This document shows positions 1 through 14,000 of a stretch of 64,000 bases of DNA, in pieces. The translations under genes were made by a program, and so were the position numbers. How positions within the stretch are numbered: the first letter of the stretch is position 1; the number at the start of each line of letters is the position of its first letter. Source of the DNA: Kingdonia uniflora (taxonomy: Eukaryota > Streptophyta > Magnoliopsida > Ranunculales > Circaeasteraceae); assembly GCA_014058105.1 (NCBI GenBank), contig JACGCM010001655.1, positions 2,790,001 to 2,854,000 of the forward strand, given 5' to 3'. The notes beneath the pieces were generated by a model. The model was not told the origin of the DNA. It did not search any database and saw nothing but the letters and a program-made list of their open reading frames with translations.

Positions 1-228
1 GTGTCTAACAGGTTCAGAGGACTACGGCAGAAAGTGGTGCTACTGGGTGAACATCTACACATCAGACTAGTGCATACTTTAAGAGAAGGGAACCACACTC
101 CAGATGGGCTTGCTAAAGAGGGTTGCCACCAAATTACTAAACAATATTGGACTGTTAATAGCCTTCCTAGAAAGGTCAGAGCCTCATATATACTAGATAA
201 AATGGACATTTGTTCTATCAGAAAATGA
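1..228 (+). pseudogene. LINE RNase H C-terminal fragment (cut by window edge)
   Basis: An open frame of 75 codons reads like the last part of the RNase H (RVT_3) domain that ends plant L1-type LINE polyproteins. The phrase REGNHTPDGLAKEG is the typical 'R..N..AD.LAK.G' end of that domain, and the frame closes with a tail (LPRKVRASYILDKM) that recurs in diverged form at 9,970-10,048. The upstream part is outside the window. It lies in what is probably a downstream intron of the minus-strand TGT gene and has no sign of host function. Confidence 0.6.
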
Positions 229-249
229 TTTGTTTTTGTTTCATGGGGA

Positions 250-640
250 TTAGGGTATATCCTCCTATTAAATAAATGACCAAAGCTCTCGACTTCCTTT
301 CAAACTTTCTCGAATTATGTTCGAGCCATATAGCTCACATCTCCGCGAAAGGTCGAAAGCGCCACATCATTTTAGCACATTCAATAAGGTTTCTCGTCTT
401 CCAATTTGTTAAGGGCACTTTAAAATTCTTAAAATGTGACAACCGTATGCTAATGCCAGACAACAACTCAATCCAAATACTCTTAGCGAGGGATAAAAAG
501 ACAAACATGATCAATGAACTCCTCATCTCTTTTACACATAGAACAAAAACTGACAAGTAGAATTTTACGTTTGCGAAAATTGTCAAGAATAAGAGCTTCA
601 TTCAAAAACAGCGCCTACGCGAAAAATGTGACTTTTGAAA
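250..640 (-). pseudogene. LINE zf-RVT domain fragment
   Basis: Read on the minus strand, this stretch gives the zinc-binding region (zf-RVT) that follows the reverse transcriptase of plant LINEs: a Cys-rich start, an IWIELLSGI stretch, then AIWLEHNSRKF, the usual 'WxxWxxRNxRxF' tail. Stop codons interrupt it. It lies opposite to the RNase H fragment at the left edge, so it is a separate insertion or a rearranged copy. Confidence 0.5.
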
Positions 641-1029
641 GTAGCTTAGGAATGCAAATTTCCTTTTTTGGAAAGGTTAAAGGAGTATCATGGAAGATTA
701 TCCAATGCTTTGTAGAATGTCTTCACAAAGAACGCACTTTTACCTTTACCTTTTCATGCTTCTTAGTCTCAATTTTCTACCACCATCTAAGTGACAAATA
801 ATGAAACTCAAGGCAGCCCCGATGTGTTTTTGGTGTTGATTGTCCGTATAGGATAGTGAATAGACCCATAATGAATGATACCACTGAATATTATAATGAT
901 TGTGCAGAATACAAACTATGTAAATGGCATTTTCCGTCATGTAAATGATACCACTGAACATGAACTTGAAGAAGATTGAAGACAGTAGCAGAACCAGAAT
1001 TATGCTACAGACTTGGGGTATCAGCTACA

Positions 1030-1558
1030 ACTTCAAAATCCACAGCCAAATCATGTGTAAGTGGACCCCTCCTCCCAGTAGAACTTGGTTTCTAGGCACA
1101 GATGGGTCCCTGAAATAGCTTGGGAGTTATGAGGGGCTGTTCAGAGAGAATAGTGGTCAGTGCAGTCTTGCTTATGCTGGAAAAGAAGCCCCAACAAATA
1201 TTATTCTGCATGATATATAATGAAAGCAATTAGCAGAGGCCTGAGCATTGCAATGGACAAGGGTAATAGGAGACTAAGGGTAGTCACTGACTCAACCCTA
1301 ATGGTGCTCTACATAAGAGATGGAGTGGAGCCACCTTGGCAGTGTAGAACCATGATGAAAAATATAAGATTCATGATCACAAAGCTTGAACTTGAAGAGT
1401 TCAGTATTCACCATGAATTTAGAGAATGTAGTTTTTGTGCTGATTTTTTGGCTTCATATCAGGATGTAATAGGTGAAACATTACTTGACCCTGGCTCCTT
1501 CCCTCTAAAACTTCTCATGTACTTAGATGAGGATGCGAGAGGGTATAGAGCACATTAG
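1030..1558 (+). pseudogene. LINE RNase H domain remnant
   Basis: A second LINE RNase H copy. A W.PP..RTWFLGTDGS stretch near 1,060-1,115 carries the first catalytic Asp (TDGS). A stop and small breaks follow. The open frame from 1,220 continues with AISRGLSIA and VVTDSTLMV, the latter holding the second catalytic Asp (TDS). The end (CADFLASYQ) matches the usual 'N..AD.LA' region. It is inactive because it is interrupted and lacks any reverse transcriptase. Confidence 0.6.
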
Positions 1559-2008
1559 AATGTAATTGTTACTAGTTTCAATATAGCTGGTCATTGGGTC
1601 TTGCCTAACCCCAGCTTACCTTGCCAAAAAAAAAACAGATGTCTCCTACGAATGGCAAATCACTTTTAGATCTTTAAGTTGTAAGGAATTCCCGCAGTAT
1701 CATGTCTTTAGCATAAAAAGAATAATTGGCCTTAACTTTTGATATATTGTGGTTCTAGGATTTGAAAACAACTAATTTGCTCACCGGTTTTTATTACCAC
1801 TGATATGTGCGGTATAACGACTTTTAATTACTATTTTCAGTTATTTAAGGGTTATGACGTGAAACTATCCTAGTAACCACTTGTTTATTCTACTTCCCAA
1901 AAACAAAAACAAAAAATCATACCCGATGGAAGGTTACCAAGCTGACATAATATATAGCATATATATCGTATCAGCAATTCAAGCTTCATTAAACTTTAAT
2001 GTACCTAC
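1559..2008. other. Intronic stretch, nothing recognised
   Basis: This follows the last visible TGT exon on the minus strand. It is AT-rich with a short A-run near 1,626. I found no exon matching the zinc-binding C-terminus expected for the TGT family, so those exons should be left of the window. Confidence 0.4.
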
Positions 2009-5000
2009 CTCGGGTACAAGAGCTGTGCCAAAGCGGGCAGTACGTGTAGGATAAACACAGTCATACATGTCAGCACCTAATGCACTGCAAACTACAATAT
2101 CAAGTGGATATCCAACACCCTGAAAACAAAAGCCACAAATAACTATCACATTTTCATTTCTTAAGAAAAAGAAATAAACCCCCATTAAAATTTTAGTTCC
2201 TATGAAGCCATTTTTTTCTTCGGGAACTAGAGTTTGGCAATGAGAACTCATCTCAAAACCAAACAAACATTGTTCTTTTGAATCGAAACACCATTGTTTT
2301 TTTTTATGGGTGACTTAGTCTTTCCCCTGAAAAATGACCTGCACTGAATTTTCAAAAAATACCTACTGAAAATGTTCATTTCTACAAGAATATTTCATTG
2401 TAAGATATCAAGCGCACCATAACATAGCGTGGTTTATCATCGGGTAATGCGGCAGTGCATTGCGCAACAACACGCCAAAATGAATCTTTATCTTCACCGC
2501 CTGCAAGACCACCAATAGCATAGCTGTCATCAAAGCAAATTGAGTTTAGAAGCTACCTCAAATTTAGCGAATTTTAGATTTCCTAATATCTTTGTTCTTT
2601 AAACAGTTATCCTCTTAATCTCTTCAGTACTATGGATTTGGTTGAAACTATTGATGCCCAATTAAATCGACTAAACTCACATTGAACCACTAACAAGTTA
2701 TCGTTCTGAGACAGTAATATAGATATTAAAATGTATGCTCTGGACCCAAACATAAATCATGGAGAGTCAACATGAGAAGTATATATCTTGTTTCCAGCCC
2801 TAATTGCGTGAAGAGGAGCACAATAGTAAAATACATAGGGAATAAGTTTATTCACGCAAGAAATACAAAATCAACAGGGTGTGTGAGAAATTTAAATGGG
2901 AATCTCTACAGTGCATGACATGTGTATGTGACTAAAGGAGTATCACCCTCGGTCAGAGTCCGAAAAGTGACTACAGTCGATCATTTTGTAATCTTACATT
3001 TGTATAACCGAATCCATATAGGCTGTAACTTGTACATGGAACATTTAAAGTCAATTATGTATCATATAGTAGGACTTGCAAATAATCAACTAATATTACT
3101 TAGGGAGTTGGGCTTATGAATCTTGTGATAGTGATAAGCTTAGCACAGGTTGCAACTCAAACAGATAAAAATAGACAATTAAGAAGTCACAGGAAGTCCA
3201 GTGGGGATAGAACGCTATTTTGCTACTTATGATGTAAATATCTTTAATAGTTTAATAATTATCGGAGGTCTTAATGAAAGAAGCGAATCTGAAATATATG
3301 TTATTTTAATGTTGAGAACCTTAATAATTATTCTAAGTTCAAATATATTAACGTCAAAATCTGACTACAGTTTTGCCTGATTACTCGGCCTAGATCTCTG
3401 ATTTAGACTTGGACCAATAAAAGTTTTACAAGTTTCACTTACCCCTATTATGGCACTTGGGCACTTTAAATATTGCAGGCATTTTTTTAATCCTCATAAT
3501 TTTCAATAGCAAAATGCAATAATGTGGCGCAGGTGAGAAGTTACAAACTTTTCAGATCAAAGTCTATTATATATATATATATTTTAGGGATAAATGTCAA
3601 TATAACCTCGAAACAAAAACCAGGGAAACAAATGAAATACAATCTAGATCTCGTTGTGACTACTCAAAAGTTTCAATGATAATAACCCAGTAGGATTAGT
3701 ATATACATACCCAGGTAAATTGCAATCAATCAATCCTCTAACACATATATCTCTAAAAAAACAAGAGGAACGGTATGAGAACAATGATAGCAGACCAATA
3801 GTTATTAGTGTATCACAATAATTTACTTGTAAACATCAAAGGTCCATGAGTTTCTAAAATATCATTAACCTGAGCCCAGGATCCAATCCTCCTTGTACTA
3901 TCCCGAATAAGTTCTGCTCATTGGGTCTCTTGTGAGCTGTTTCAAAAGAAAAAGCAGAAGAAACAGTTCAAGAAAAAGAAAAACTAAACATGAATTACAA
4001 GCACGTGGAATAAAATACTGAGAAATTGAAAAGTAGGGTGTCGATTTGTTATCCAAGAAAACAGGACAAACATCCGCATAGTGGCACTAGTACAAAGAAA
4101 CATAAAATGCTAATATACATATTGTATGTGTATAACATAAATATTTACTCGACCAGCGATTTTAATAGAAATACAACCAATATATTTATTTTTCTGTTTT
4201 AGTTTTGGTACCAATATCAACCTGTACAGTAACCCAATATCCGACTCGTTAACCTATAAAAACACCAAATTTCTGACTCACCTGACTTCTATTGGACCGG
4301 GTTGACCCACTAATAATAGTTCCAACATCTTAAAAGTACTATAGTTTCTGTATGTATCTAGTAGAAAAAAGAATTACTTATTATAAAATAAGAGTAGAAA
4401 AAGCACTATTTTATTTGATAAAATAATTTCTTTATACTAAATGTGTTAAAATTATAGTATCGCTCCACTAAAATCGTACTTAAATCCTAAAAAGTACTAT
4501 TATATTTCTGAAAAACATAATTTTGATTTCATCAAACATATGTACATATCATGGCATTGATTATAAAAATAAGACTAGCTTATAAGTAAATACGACTAAC
4601 AGCAAAGATACTGCAGTTTTCTAAATATTAGTTACCAGCTATACATCTGTGTATCCAACGTAGAGTTCGATACATAGCCTCCTCAATACGGGGACCAGTT
4701 ATGGTGGTCTTCACAACATCATCTAGGGCCATGATGATATCTGCTCCAATCCTATTCTGCAATGTTAGAATGTCATAGAATTACATTACAAATCACCAGG
4801 AAATTTATTGGAAAGTGCATTTTATAGGACATGGAAAACAGAGAGCTCAAACTTTTTACAACTTCACCTACATGTTTCATTCAAAAAGGAGAAAGGGAAA
4901 CAAAAAACCTGAATGGGAAATTATTTATACACACAGAAGAAAGTTACCTTTCTTCCTTTGCTTATTACAAGCGTTGGATTGCGTGGAGATCCCTTGTGTT

Positions 5001-8000
5001 GGGACATTCTGGGAGGATGTGAAATCCATTTAGGGAAACTATTATTAACTTAGATAGATTAATAGTATAATGACCCACTTATTTATAGGCAAATCTAACT
5101 GTAGGAAACTCTATTATTAAGTTGAACATAAAGTTGTAAACATATGCGTATGTCACTACACCATAGCTATGGTGGATACCCCCACCCCCACACCAAGCTG
5201 AATCATATAGACTATGTACTTCTAGCTTAGATTAAAATAATAACAGAAAGGTTAAATATAAATGCTCCCCCTCACAATAGATCTTCACGCTTCAACTGTA
5301 AACTGGAGTCATCAGTCCTCGATCTTTATAGTTCAAACCAAAATCACAAACTCTGTCTTTAATCACGAACAACAACAAACTTCTGACCATTGTCCCTTAC
5401 TCTTTTCCTTCAACAATGAAGTGCACCAGGGTCCAAGAGCTTTCAAGTTTCTAGAAAAGTGGGCACTGCATGATACATTCAGAGATGTGGTTGCAGCTAA
5501 TTGGCCAGCTGGAGTGGTTGGTAATGGGATGTCTTCTTTATGCCAATAAATGCAAGAATGAAAGGAAGGCCGTCAAAGTATGGAATACAGATACCTTTGG
5601 CGATGTAGAACAGAATATCAGCTTACTAAAGGACGGAATCACACTGTTAGACTATCAACTTCAGGCTGATTGGCATGATACTATAGGGGTTAAACTCAAT
5701 ACATTGAAAGAACAACATGCTGTTATGCTGCATAAAAGAACTCTTTTGGAGGGAGCAGTCCAGGATGAATTGGCTTGCTGATGAAGATGCTAATACAAAA
5801 TTCTCACACAGTCATAAAGCTAAATAAAAAATTCTGCTCTCTTCCTATTTTTACCTTACCAGATGGCACTCTTACAAAATATCTTAGCAGTATACACGAT
5901 CATGTTATTAAGTATTGTGCTGAGATTCTCACATCTACAATGTGACTATTGATGATGAACTGTTAGATTGTATACCCCATCTGATCACTGAGGAAGATAA
6001 TCCAATGTTTCTTTGCTTCAGCAACCTTAGAAGAGGTCAAAAGATAGTATTTTCAGCATCCCTGCATAAAGTGCCCCTCGATGTGATGGTTTTACATCAC
6101 ATGTTTTCATCACTGTGTGGGACTTGGTTAGAGATGATTTACATTGTGCAGTGAAAGTTTTTTAATGGAGACTCTATTACCAAGTTCTATACATTCTCTT
6201 TCACGACATTAATTCCCAAGATGGAGTCCCCAAGTGGTTTAACTGATCATAGGCCAATCAGCTTGTGTTCTGTTATATATAAAAAGGTTCAAAGATTATT
6301 ACTAAGAGACTTGGAACCCTATTACCTAAATTAATCTCAAAACATCAAGGAGAATATGTACAGGACAAGGACAGTTGCAGATAGCATTAATTTTGCTCAA
6401 GAGTTAGTTGATAACTTAAAGAGGAAAGTTAGAGGGGAAACACATTATGATTTGACTTTGGGTTTGGGGGGGGGGCACCTAGATTTGGCTTTTGCAGAAG
6501 GTGAATCTCCCTTAATATGCAGAAAAACCTTGGTTTTCACTGGTTCTTCAAGAGATTTGTAAAGGTTATTTCGAGTCTTCTAGGGCTCTTAGGCAAGGAG
6601 ACTCTCTCTCTCACCTATGTTCTTCATTCTAGAAGCAGAAGTTCTTTCTAGAGGGTTGTACAAGTGGTTTCAAGATGGTATAATTGGTTATTTCAACTCT
6701 CCTAATGGTTGCATGTCTATCACCATATGCAGATGACTTTGAAGTCTTCTTAAATGGGTGTAAACCTTCAATTGATGGGTTAATGAAGTTCTTGGAGAGA
6801 TACCAAAATTGTTCAGGGAAACTCATCAATACACAGAAAAAGTGGGGCTTATTTGCATCATTCTACTCCTACTGCTATGAAAACAATTGTCCAGAGAGCG
6901 TGTGGATTCCAGCTTAGAAGTTTTCCTTTGTTGTATCTGAGTACCCCAATCAGCTATAAGAGATTTGTGTGTTCAAGTTTTGAATCTTTGATCAAGAGAG
7001 CGCAGAACAAGATTGAGGGTTGAAAAGGTACACTTCTCTCCAGTGGGGGTAAACTAGTTCTCATTTCTCATGTACTTGCATCTAGTGCTAACCAAGCTAG
7101 AGGAAATGTTTGCCAAAAAATTTTCCTAGGGTAGGGCAAGCCTAAGAAAAAGTGGGCGGCATGGACTGATATTTGCAAAACAAAACTTCATAGGGGGGGA
7201 TATGGATTGGGAATTAGACACGTGGATGATATAAGATTCAGCTTTCTCGTTAAGAAATGCTGAAAACTACTTCACTGTCCATCACTATGGTTCAATTATA
7301 TGAACAAAAATACAAAAGAAATAGCTCCTATGTTGTGAGTGCAAAATCTTCTAAATTGTGGAAGAGTATGGCTCCCTTGTTACAGACTGTGAAAGCTAAT
7401 ACCAGCTGGGTTCTTGAGCAGGCAACATAGATTGCAATTGGTCAGGGTTAGGTACACTGGAGGAGCAACTTGATGTTGATGTAGATCAGAAAATCCAAGT
7501 TAAAGATGTAGCTGTGGATGGGAGCTGGGCAGTGGGACAAATTAGTACATAATATACCAAAAAATTGGAAACTCATTCTTTCTCAAAGATACTTTCTTTC
7601 TGATGATATTAACTGTTTGTGACCTTTCTAAAGATGGTTCTTTCACTGTTAAATCTGCATGTCATTTTTGGAGATGCCTTTCATCTGAAATAGACCAAAT
7701 GAACTGGATTTGGCAGTCTTAACCATGCCAGAATTCAAATGTTTGGGTGGAAAGTCTGGAATGGTGTGCTTCCTGTTGATACTCTTATTCAGAAAGTGGT
7801 CTCTCTAGCTTCTATTTGTTGTTGCTGCCATAACAGTGGCATTGAGAGTGCTGATCATCTCCTTGTTAACAGTGAAACTGCTAAAACAGTGTGGGCATAC
7901 TTCATCAGGGTGGAGTTGCAAACATGCCAAAATCAATCAATAATGGCTAGATTCAATACTTGAAGAGGCAAACTATTTCCAGTTGCTGCTAATAAATCTT

Positions 8001-11000
8001 CACAAGTTGGTGTTTTGATAGGCATATTTCCAGTATTATTTGGCTGGGAAATATGAAGGGCAAAGCGCAGAAAAATATGTGATGAAGTTAATATATGTGC
8101 TACAGTCAGCAAAAATTTGTAGCTTTAGTGAAAATCTCACTTTACAGGTGCTCAGATTAACACCCAAAAACCCAGTTTTCAAGAAATGTAAATATGGAGG
8201 ATCCAAGGTAGTTAATGCGTGTTGCAATGCGATGCGACTACTAGCTAAAAAATGTTATTGCGGATAACGCGAATATTGCAACACCATTGCGAATATTGCG
8301 AAACAGTAGACAAAGTATAATAAAATATAAAAGTATAATAAAATATAACTAACAAACTATATGCGAAGTTGCAAACTAACAAATCGTTGGTTTCAGGAGA
8401 GTTTTTAGAATGTAGGTGAACCATATTTTAGGTTTTGTTTTGAATAAGGTAATTGAGTATCTCGTTTCTCATATCTCCTATTTTAATCTTATTGAGAAGC
8501 TTATACTTTTCAAAATTATATCATATATTAGATTGTATAATAGATTTCACAATTATTTATTATATATGATATTTTTCGTATTGTATTAGCGTGTATTCAC
8601 ACAATATTTTCCGTGTTTGTGTTCTCTATCGTGTTTCATTTAGATTATAGCATTTGCACTGCATTAGAAGATGCGATATTATGCGACAAAAAGCGATACA
8701 ATACGACAAAATACAATACATTTGCGTCCGGTCGCATTTAAAGGGATGCAATGCGATTACAGGTTGCATAATTCGCATTTGTTACATATGCAAGCGCATT
8801 TGTTACATATGCAAGCGCATTTGTTGCATATGCGAGCGCATCTGTCGCATCTGACTATCTTGGAAGGATCTATCATTGGGAAGTATTTAACACTAATTAA
8901 CCAACAATATATGCAATAACACACCGTTTAAAACAATAAATAGATAATATTAACCCGTTACCAAGATTACAAGTTCCCAATCTTACAAAATAAAACCGAT
9001 TCCCAAGATTACAAAATCAGCCAGAAGTCAAAATTAGAAACTGTAGGTAGTTATTTATAAATATTAATTAACTCCAATTAAACTAAATATCAGCCGGTTT
9101 ATTTACAATTTCATGAACCAGTCGGTTCCGCCTAAACTACCTCACCAAAGGCTGGAAATCATCGTGAGTTTCACATAACATTTCTTCCACAATCGCGCAT
9201 ATACCCTCAAAAACGGATAAATCGGATATCTGCTCGAGAGTATAAAAATGGGTATATTGGTTTCATTCCTACGCAGTAAATATCCAATGTCAAGTATAGA
9301 CATCGGAATGATGCCAAGTATACTCATGTCTATACTCACGAGCAAATATCCGATTATCCGCTTTTGAGGGAACATGCGCTATTGTGGAAGAAATGTTATG
9401 TGAAACTCACGATGTTTTCCAACATCTGGTGAGGTATTTTAGGTGGAACCGACTGGTTCATGAAATTGCAAATGAACCAGTTTGTATTTAGTCTAATTGG
9501 AATTAATTAATATTTATATTAATAAATAAATAATTACAGTTTCTGATTTTGACTTCTGACTGATTTTGTAATATTGGGAAATTGTAATCTTGGGAACCGA
9601 TTTATTTTGTAATATTGAGAACTTATAATATTGGTAACGAGTTGATATTATCTATTTACTGTTGTAAACTTTGTGTTATTGTATATTTTATTATTGGTTA
9701 ATTAGTGTTAAATACTTGGAATTTGTATTTTAGAACTCAATTTATACACAGGAGTACCTAGTTTTCAAGCTAATATATGACTGTTGTAGACAATTCATAG
9801 CTAATTGGTTTTATGGCAAAGGGATAGTGTCACCAAAGTTTGTTGCAGTTTGGCAAGAGATTCTATCATTACGAACACATCTTCAGATTTATCTATCCAT
9901 ACTTACAGGAAGGCCAACAGTACAGCTGATTTACTTTCAAATTTGGGATGTGCACAACAATATCTGTTAATTTGGAGATTGATCTATCTCCCTAGACATG
10001 TAAGAGTACTCATTATTAATAAAATGGGCATTGCATCTCTTAGGAAATGATGTAATTTTTGTCCTCATCTTGTACCTTTGAGTTAATCATTCTAGCAACA
10101 ACAAAAAGTAACATGTCTGACATTTCGAGAGTACTTCTAAAAAGTTTGTTGTACCCTAGTTGACTTTTCTTTTTGTTCGAAAATGATGAGATAATACATA
10201 GACGCAGCAATATTCAAATAGTCAATAATAAAGTCAATCCCCATAAGATTCAAAGTTCCAAACTTGTAGCATAAACGATATACGCACTTGGATCTGTATG
10301 GACTCCTCAGGTGTAAGAAGCATCGGCTTTCCATCAACAGGTGACTGAAATTACGAAAATATACTTAGTTTACAAATATAGTTTTGCAAATAATAACATA
10401 TTATATTCTTTCATTTCTCATGTGAAAAATCAAGACAGAATTTTCAAAAGGTATTATGAGTCAATTTGCGACTATCTAAATCTTTATTAAAAAGTATATG
10501 TACCGCTGAAAAAATATCACCGTTTTTGATATATTCCACACATATTAGCACGTCTCATTGATCGCATTTCCAGATAATTGTACATCTTCAGCTTAATTTA
10601 TTGTCCCGACATGCTCAAACGTCTAGTTTTTCAAGAGAAAGGTAGGGTTAGGCAGACCCTCACCAGATTTTACTACTAAATCAAAATTGCTAATACAATC
10701 GAGCTCAAGTCCTCTTCTTCACTTTCAATATACGGTCTCCACGGCCTTACTAAGACGAGACTTCTTGCAATATTGATAGACCCTAATTCCTACACTTTTT
10801 CTGTCTTCATCAACTGCAAACTTGAAGAAATAAGAATTTTCACCTGGCAAATTCATTTCAAATAATCCCTTGAGCTCCTATTGTCTAATAAGAGCATTCT
10901 TAATATAGTGATAGTCTTGTCTCCGACCCACAAAATTACCAAAAACATATTTTTCACACTTTAATGTTCTCCACGAAGTCTGATCTTGCAACTCTACAAT

Positions 11001-14000
11001 AGAAATCCCATCCACTATTAAAGGAGGGGTATAAATTAACTTAGTTTTCCCCCTGAACTTGGTGTGTGCACCCAAAAGAGTAACCCAATTTTTGATCCCG
11101 TTCAAGTTACAGTGAGCATTGGTATTGGAATTTAGAAGGTGCTTCCTCCTTCTTGGTTTCATCATAACATTCATGAGTGCATTCGCCTTGGCACTTACCT
11201 TTGCGACATTTGATTCGAGCTAGAGAGCTTGATGTAGCACTATGCACATCACCAACTTCTTCATGCCAACTCGAGCTTTCACTTAAGCATTTGGCGAACA
11301 CTTAACAAATCGATTATTACCACCCTCTTTGTACATGTATTTCTTGTTGGTTGCTCCTCAATGCTCCCATTAGTCTCATCGCTATCCACCTCCTCGTCAA
11401 TATGCTCCTCCCCATTACCACTATTAATTTCAACTCCATCTTTATAAAGATAGAGGGATTGAATTGTACAATTTCACTTGGCCATAGATGGTTGGAGTAG
11501 TTGCTTTATGGGGCATAAAGTTGTACGATACTATACAATACAATTTCAGATTGCAATGGAATTTTTATAGAAATGTAACTTGATCTTGACAAATATCCAT
11601 CTGGGTTCTAATGAGCACCTCTGTTCCCCCATCCATAAATAAATAAAATAAATAAACAGAGAAACTCTCCAGCCCCCTGCTTCATCTTTTGATCACATCT
11701 GGCTTAAGTGGATACACTTCCATGGAGGCTTTCAGATGCTATCTAACCTTCTTGGCATATATTGAGTTAGTCATGATCTCATAATTCTTAAACCCCAGTT
11801 TTGTTGTTATTCTCATACCTTCATACACTGCAATCAGCTCAATTTCACCAATATTCTTAAGCCGTTAAGCTTACCCATTGAATAAAAGTATAGAAATACT
11901 ATTCCTTAACCTCAGAATCCCACCGTAAGTTGATCTTGAAGGAGTTGAGCAGCCATTACTGTTGATTACTACCTCCATAGACGGATCTCAGGAAATCCAT
12001 CTGACCCGCTTGCAAATTCTAAAAGTTAGGTTTTCCAGTTGGATGTGGGACTTTTATGCCTCCTTTGCGGTATCGGGGATGAGTCCATTGATCATTTACT
12101 TTTACTTTTACTTTTACTTTTACATTGCCCGATCGCGAAGGAGGTGTGGAGTCATTTTCTTAATCTCTTCGGTGTGTCATGGGTATTTAAACGATGCTTT
12201 ATCTTATCCTTACAAATGTGGTAGTGCAAACCGTTTAGAAGGAAGGTTGAGAGAGTTCTTTGAGACCTTACCCCATATGCTAATGGATGGGCTTTGTGGA
12301 AGAAGAGAAACAATAGACTATTTGATGAAAAGATTAAGACCGTGGAAACGATTATCCTCGACATGTACACGACTATCTTGTATTGGTTATCTTCTTCCAT
12401 AACCATGAAAGGGGTTTGGTTTGAAGATCTCGTGTTACAATGGAAAAAGTTAACTATGGTGGATCCGACGTGATAATTAGTGATTTGTATTGTTACTTTT
12501 TCTTTTCCTTCTGGTTGTATCCTTTCCACCTCGGAAAGATTTGTCAGTTTCTTCAATAAATTATTCTTATATTCTCAAAAGAAAAATTCAAGAAGTAGAG
12601 CATAAATTATAAGGAGAGTGCACCTTGTTTCTACTTCAAACTAGATAATATTCAGAAGACAGCTAGTTTGTTGAAATTGTTTCATCTTCTTTTTTTCTCT
12701 GACCAAATATGACATACAACTACAGGAAAAGGAACTCCAATTATCCTTGAAATACTTGAGTTCATTCTGCAGCTTGTAATTTACTTTACCTCTTCTTCCC
12801 AGCTTTTAATACTTCTCGCAAAGTTCAGTGAATTAAGTGTATTGGACTAGATCTTCTTGGGGTATGGGCAATTAAAAAAAGGTAGTCTCTTTCTTCATCT
12901 GCATTGCGTACTAGAGGATGAATGAATGAATCCCTTGTTTTAACTTTTTTAGCAAGCCATAGGATGAATGAATGTGATGTAGCACATCCCTAGATGGGTC
13001 GTTTCCCACAGTAGTTGGTTGCTCTCTCTTTAGTTATATAAAGAGGGGTTCTCTTTTATTTTCGAAGAGTTAGTTTTTGTTTTAGAGAAGTTCTAGTAAA
13101 GTAAAATTAGGGTTCCTCAAGAACCTAATAATTTTTCCTCAATTGAATGTAATTAGTGTTCTTCGTGATTATCTTGCTTCAGCGTAATCAGCTTACACTA
13201 AAGTGTTATCAGAGCGACCTTCCGATCCTTCAAATCGACGAGATGAACGAGAGATACGAGTTTATGTTGGAACTTGTGAACGATTAACCGAGCTACTCAA
13301 AACAATCGTGCAAACCTACGAAGATGGAAATAGGTACGATCAGCCCCTTCACACCACGCCGTTGAGGAGTTCTCCGGTGTTCCAAGCGTTACGGATCGAC
13401 GTGACTCGTGTGAGCACTTAACGGCCACGACGATCAAGCATCCAAGCAAACTTCCACCACGAGGTCCCAAACAGGAGTAGACGCTGCGAATCCGAGGGCT
13501 AAAATCGTGGCGAATAGCGAGATTTTGAAAGTGGGTAGCAACAGTAAGGTCTTGGGAGAGATGATCCCCACATGGATCTCTTTTGATCCATGCGGGCCGA
13601 GCCCAACAAAGAGAGCCCAACCCCACAAGTAAGCCCGAACCCACCAAGAGTTCCACTTCATGCCAACAGCACGTGACCCCTCCACATTCAAAATCTGAAA
13701 CCCGAAGTCTTAAAAACAAGGTGTCCCCACCACTACCTCTTCTCCCTCCCACGACGTCACCGACAGAGGTGCTTCTCTCCCAAGCTCAAAAATTACCTCG
13801 TCACGACCAACCAACATAGCGACATCGTCGTTACCTACACCACAACGACAAAGCCTCAGCCGACATTAAACCAACGCAACCAAACCTTGACTCCCGCAAC
13901 GCCTGCCACAGTCTACCTCTATGTTCTTTGGTAAACAGAATGTTAAGGTTCGACCCGAAAAACCCAAATTCTTGGCTCCATAACAACATATTCCGTACAC

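Noticed and set aside
8774..8857. Short regular repeats that could suggest a CRISPR array
   Set aside because: The copies are head to tail with no unique spacers, in an intron of a plant gene. The 45-bp array at 35.95 kb is rejected for the same reason.
12152..12556. A 134-codon minus-strand frame
   Set aside because: It is the antisense shadow of the plus-strand LINE zf-RVT tail, which has clear domain motifs.
13297..13752. A 151-codon minus-strand frame, one of the longest in the window
   Set aside because: It lies opposite the gypsy gag region, has no recognisable domain, and is explained by the higher GC content there.
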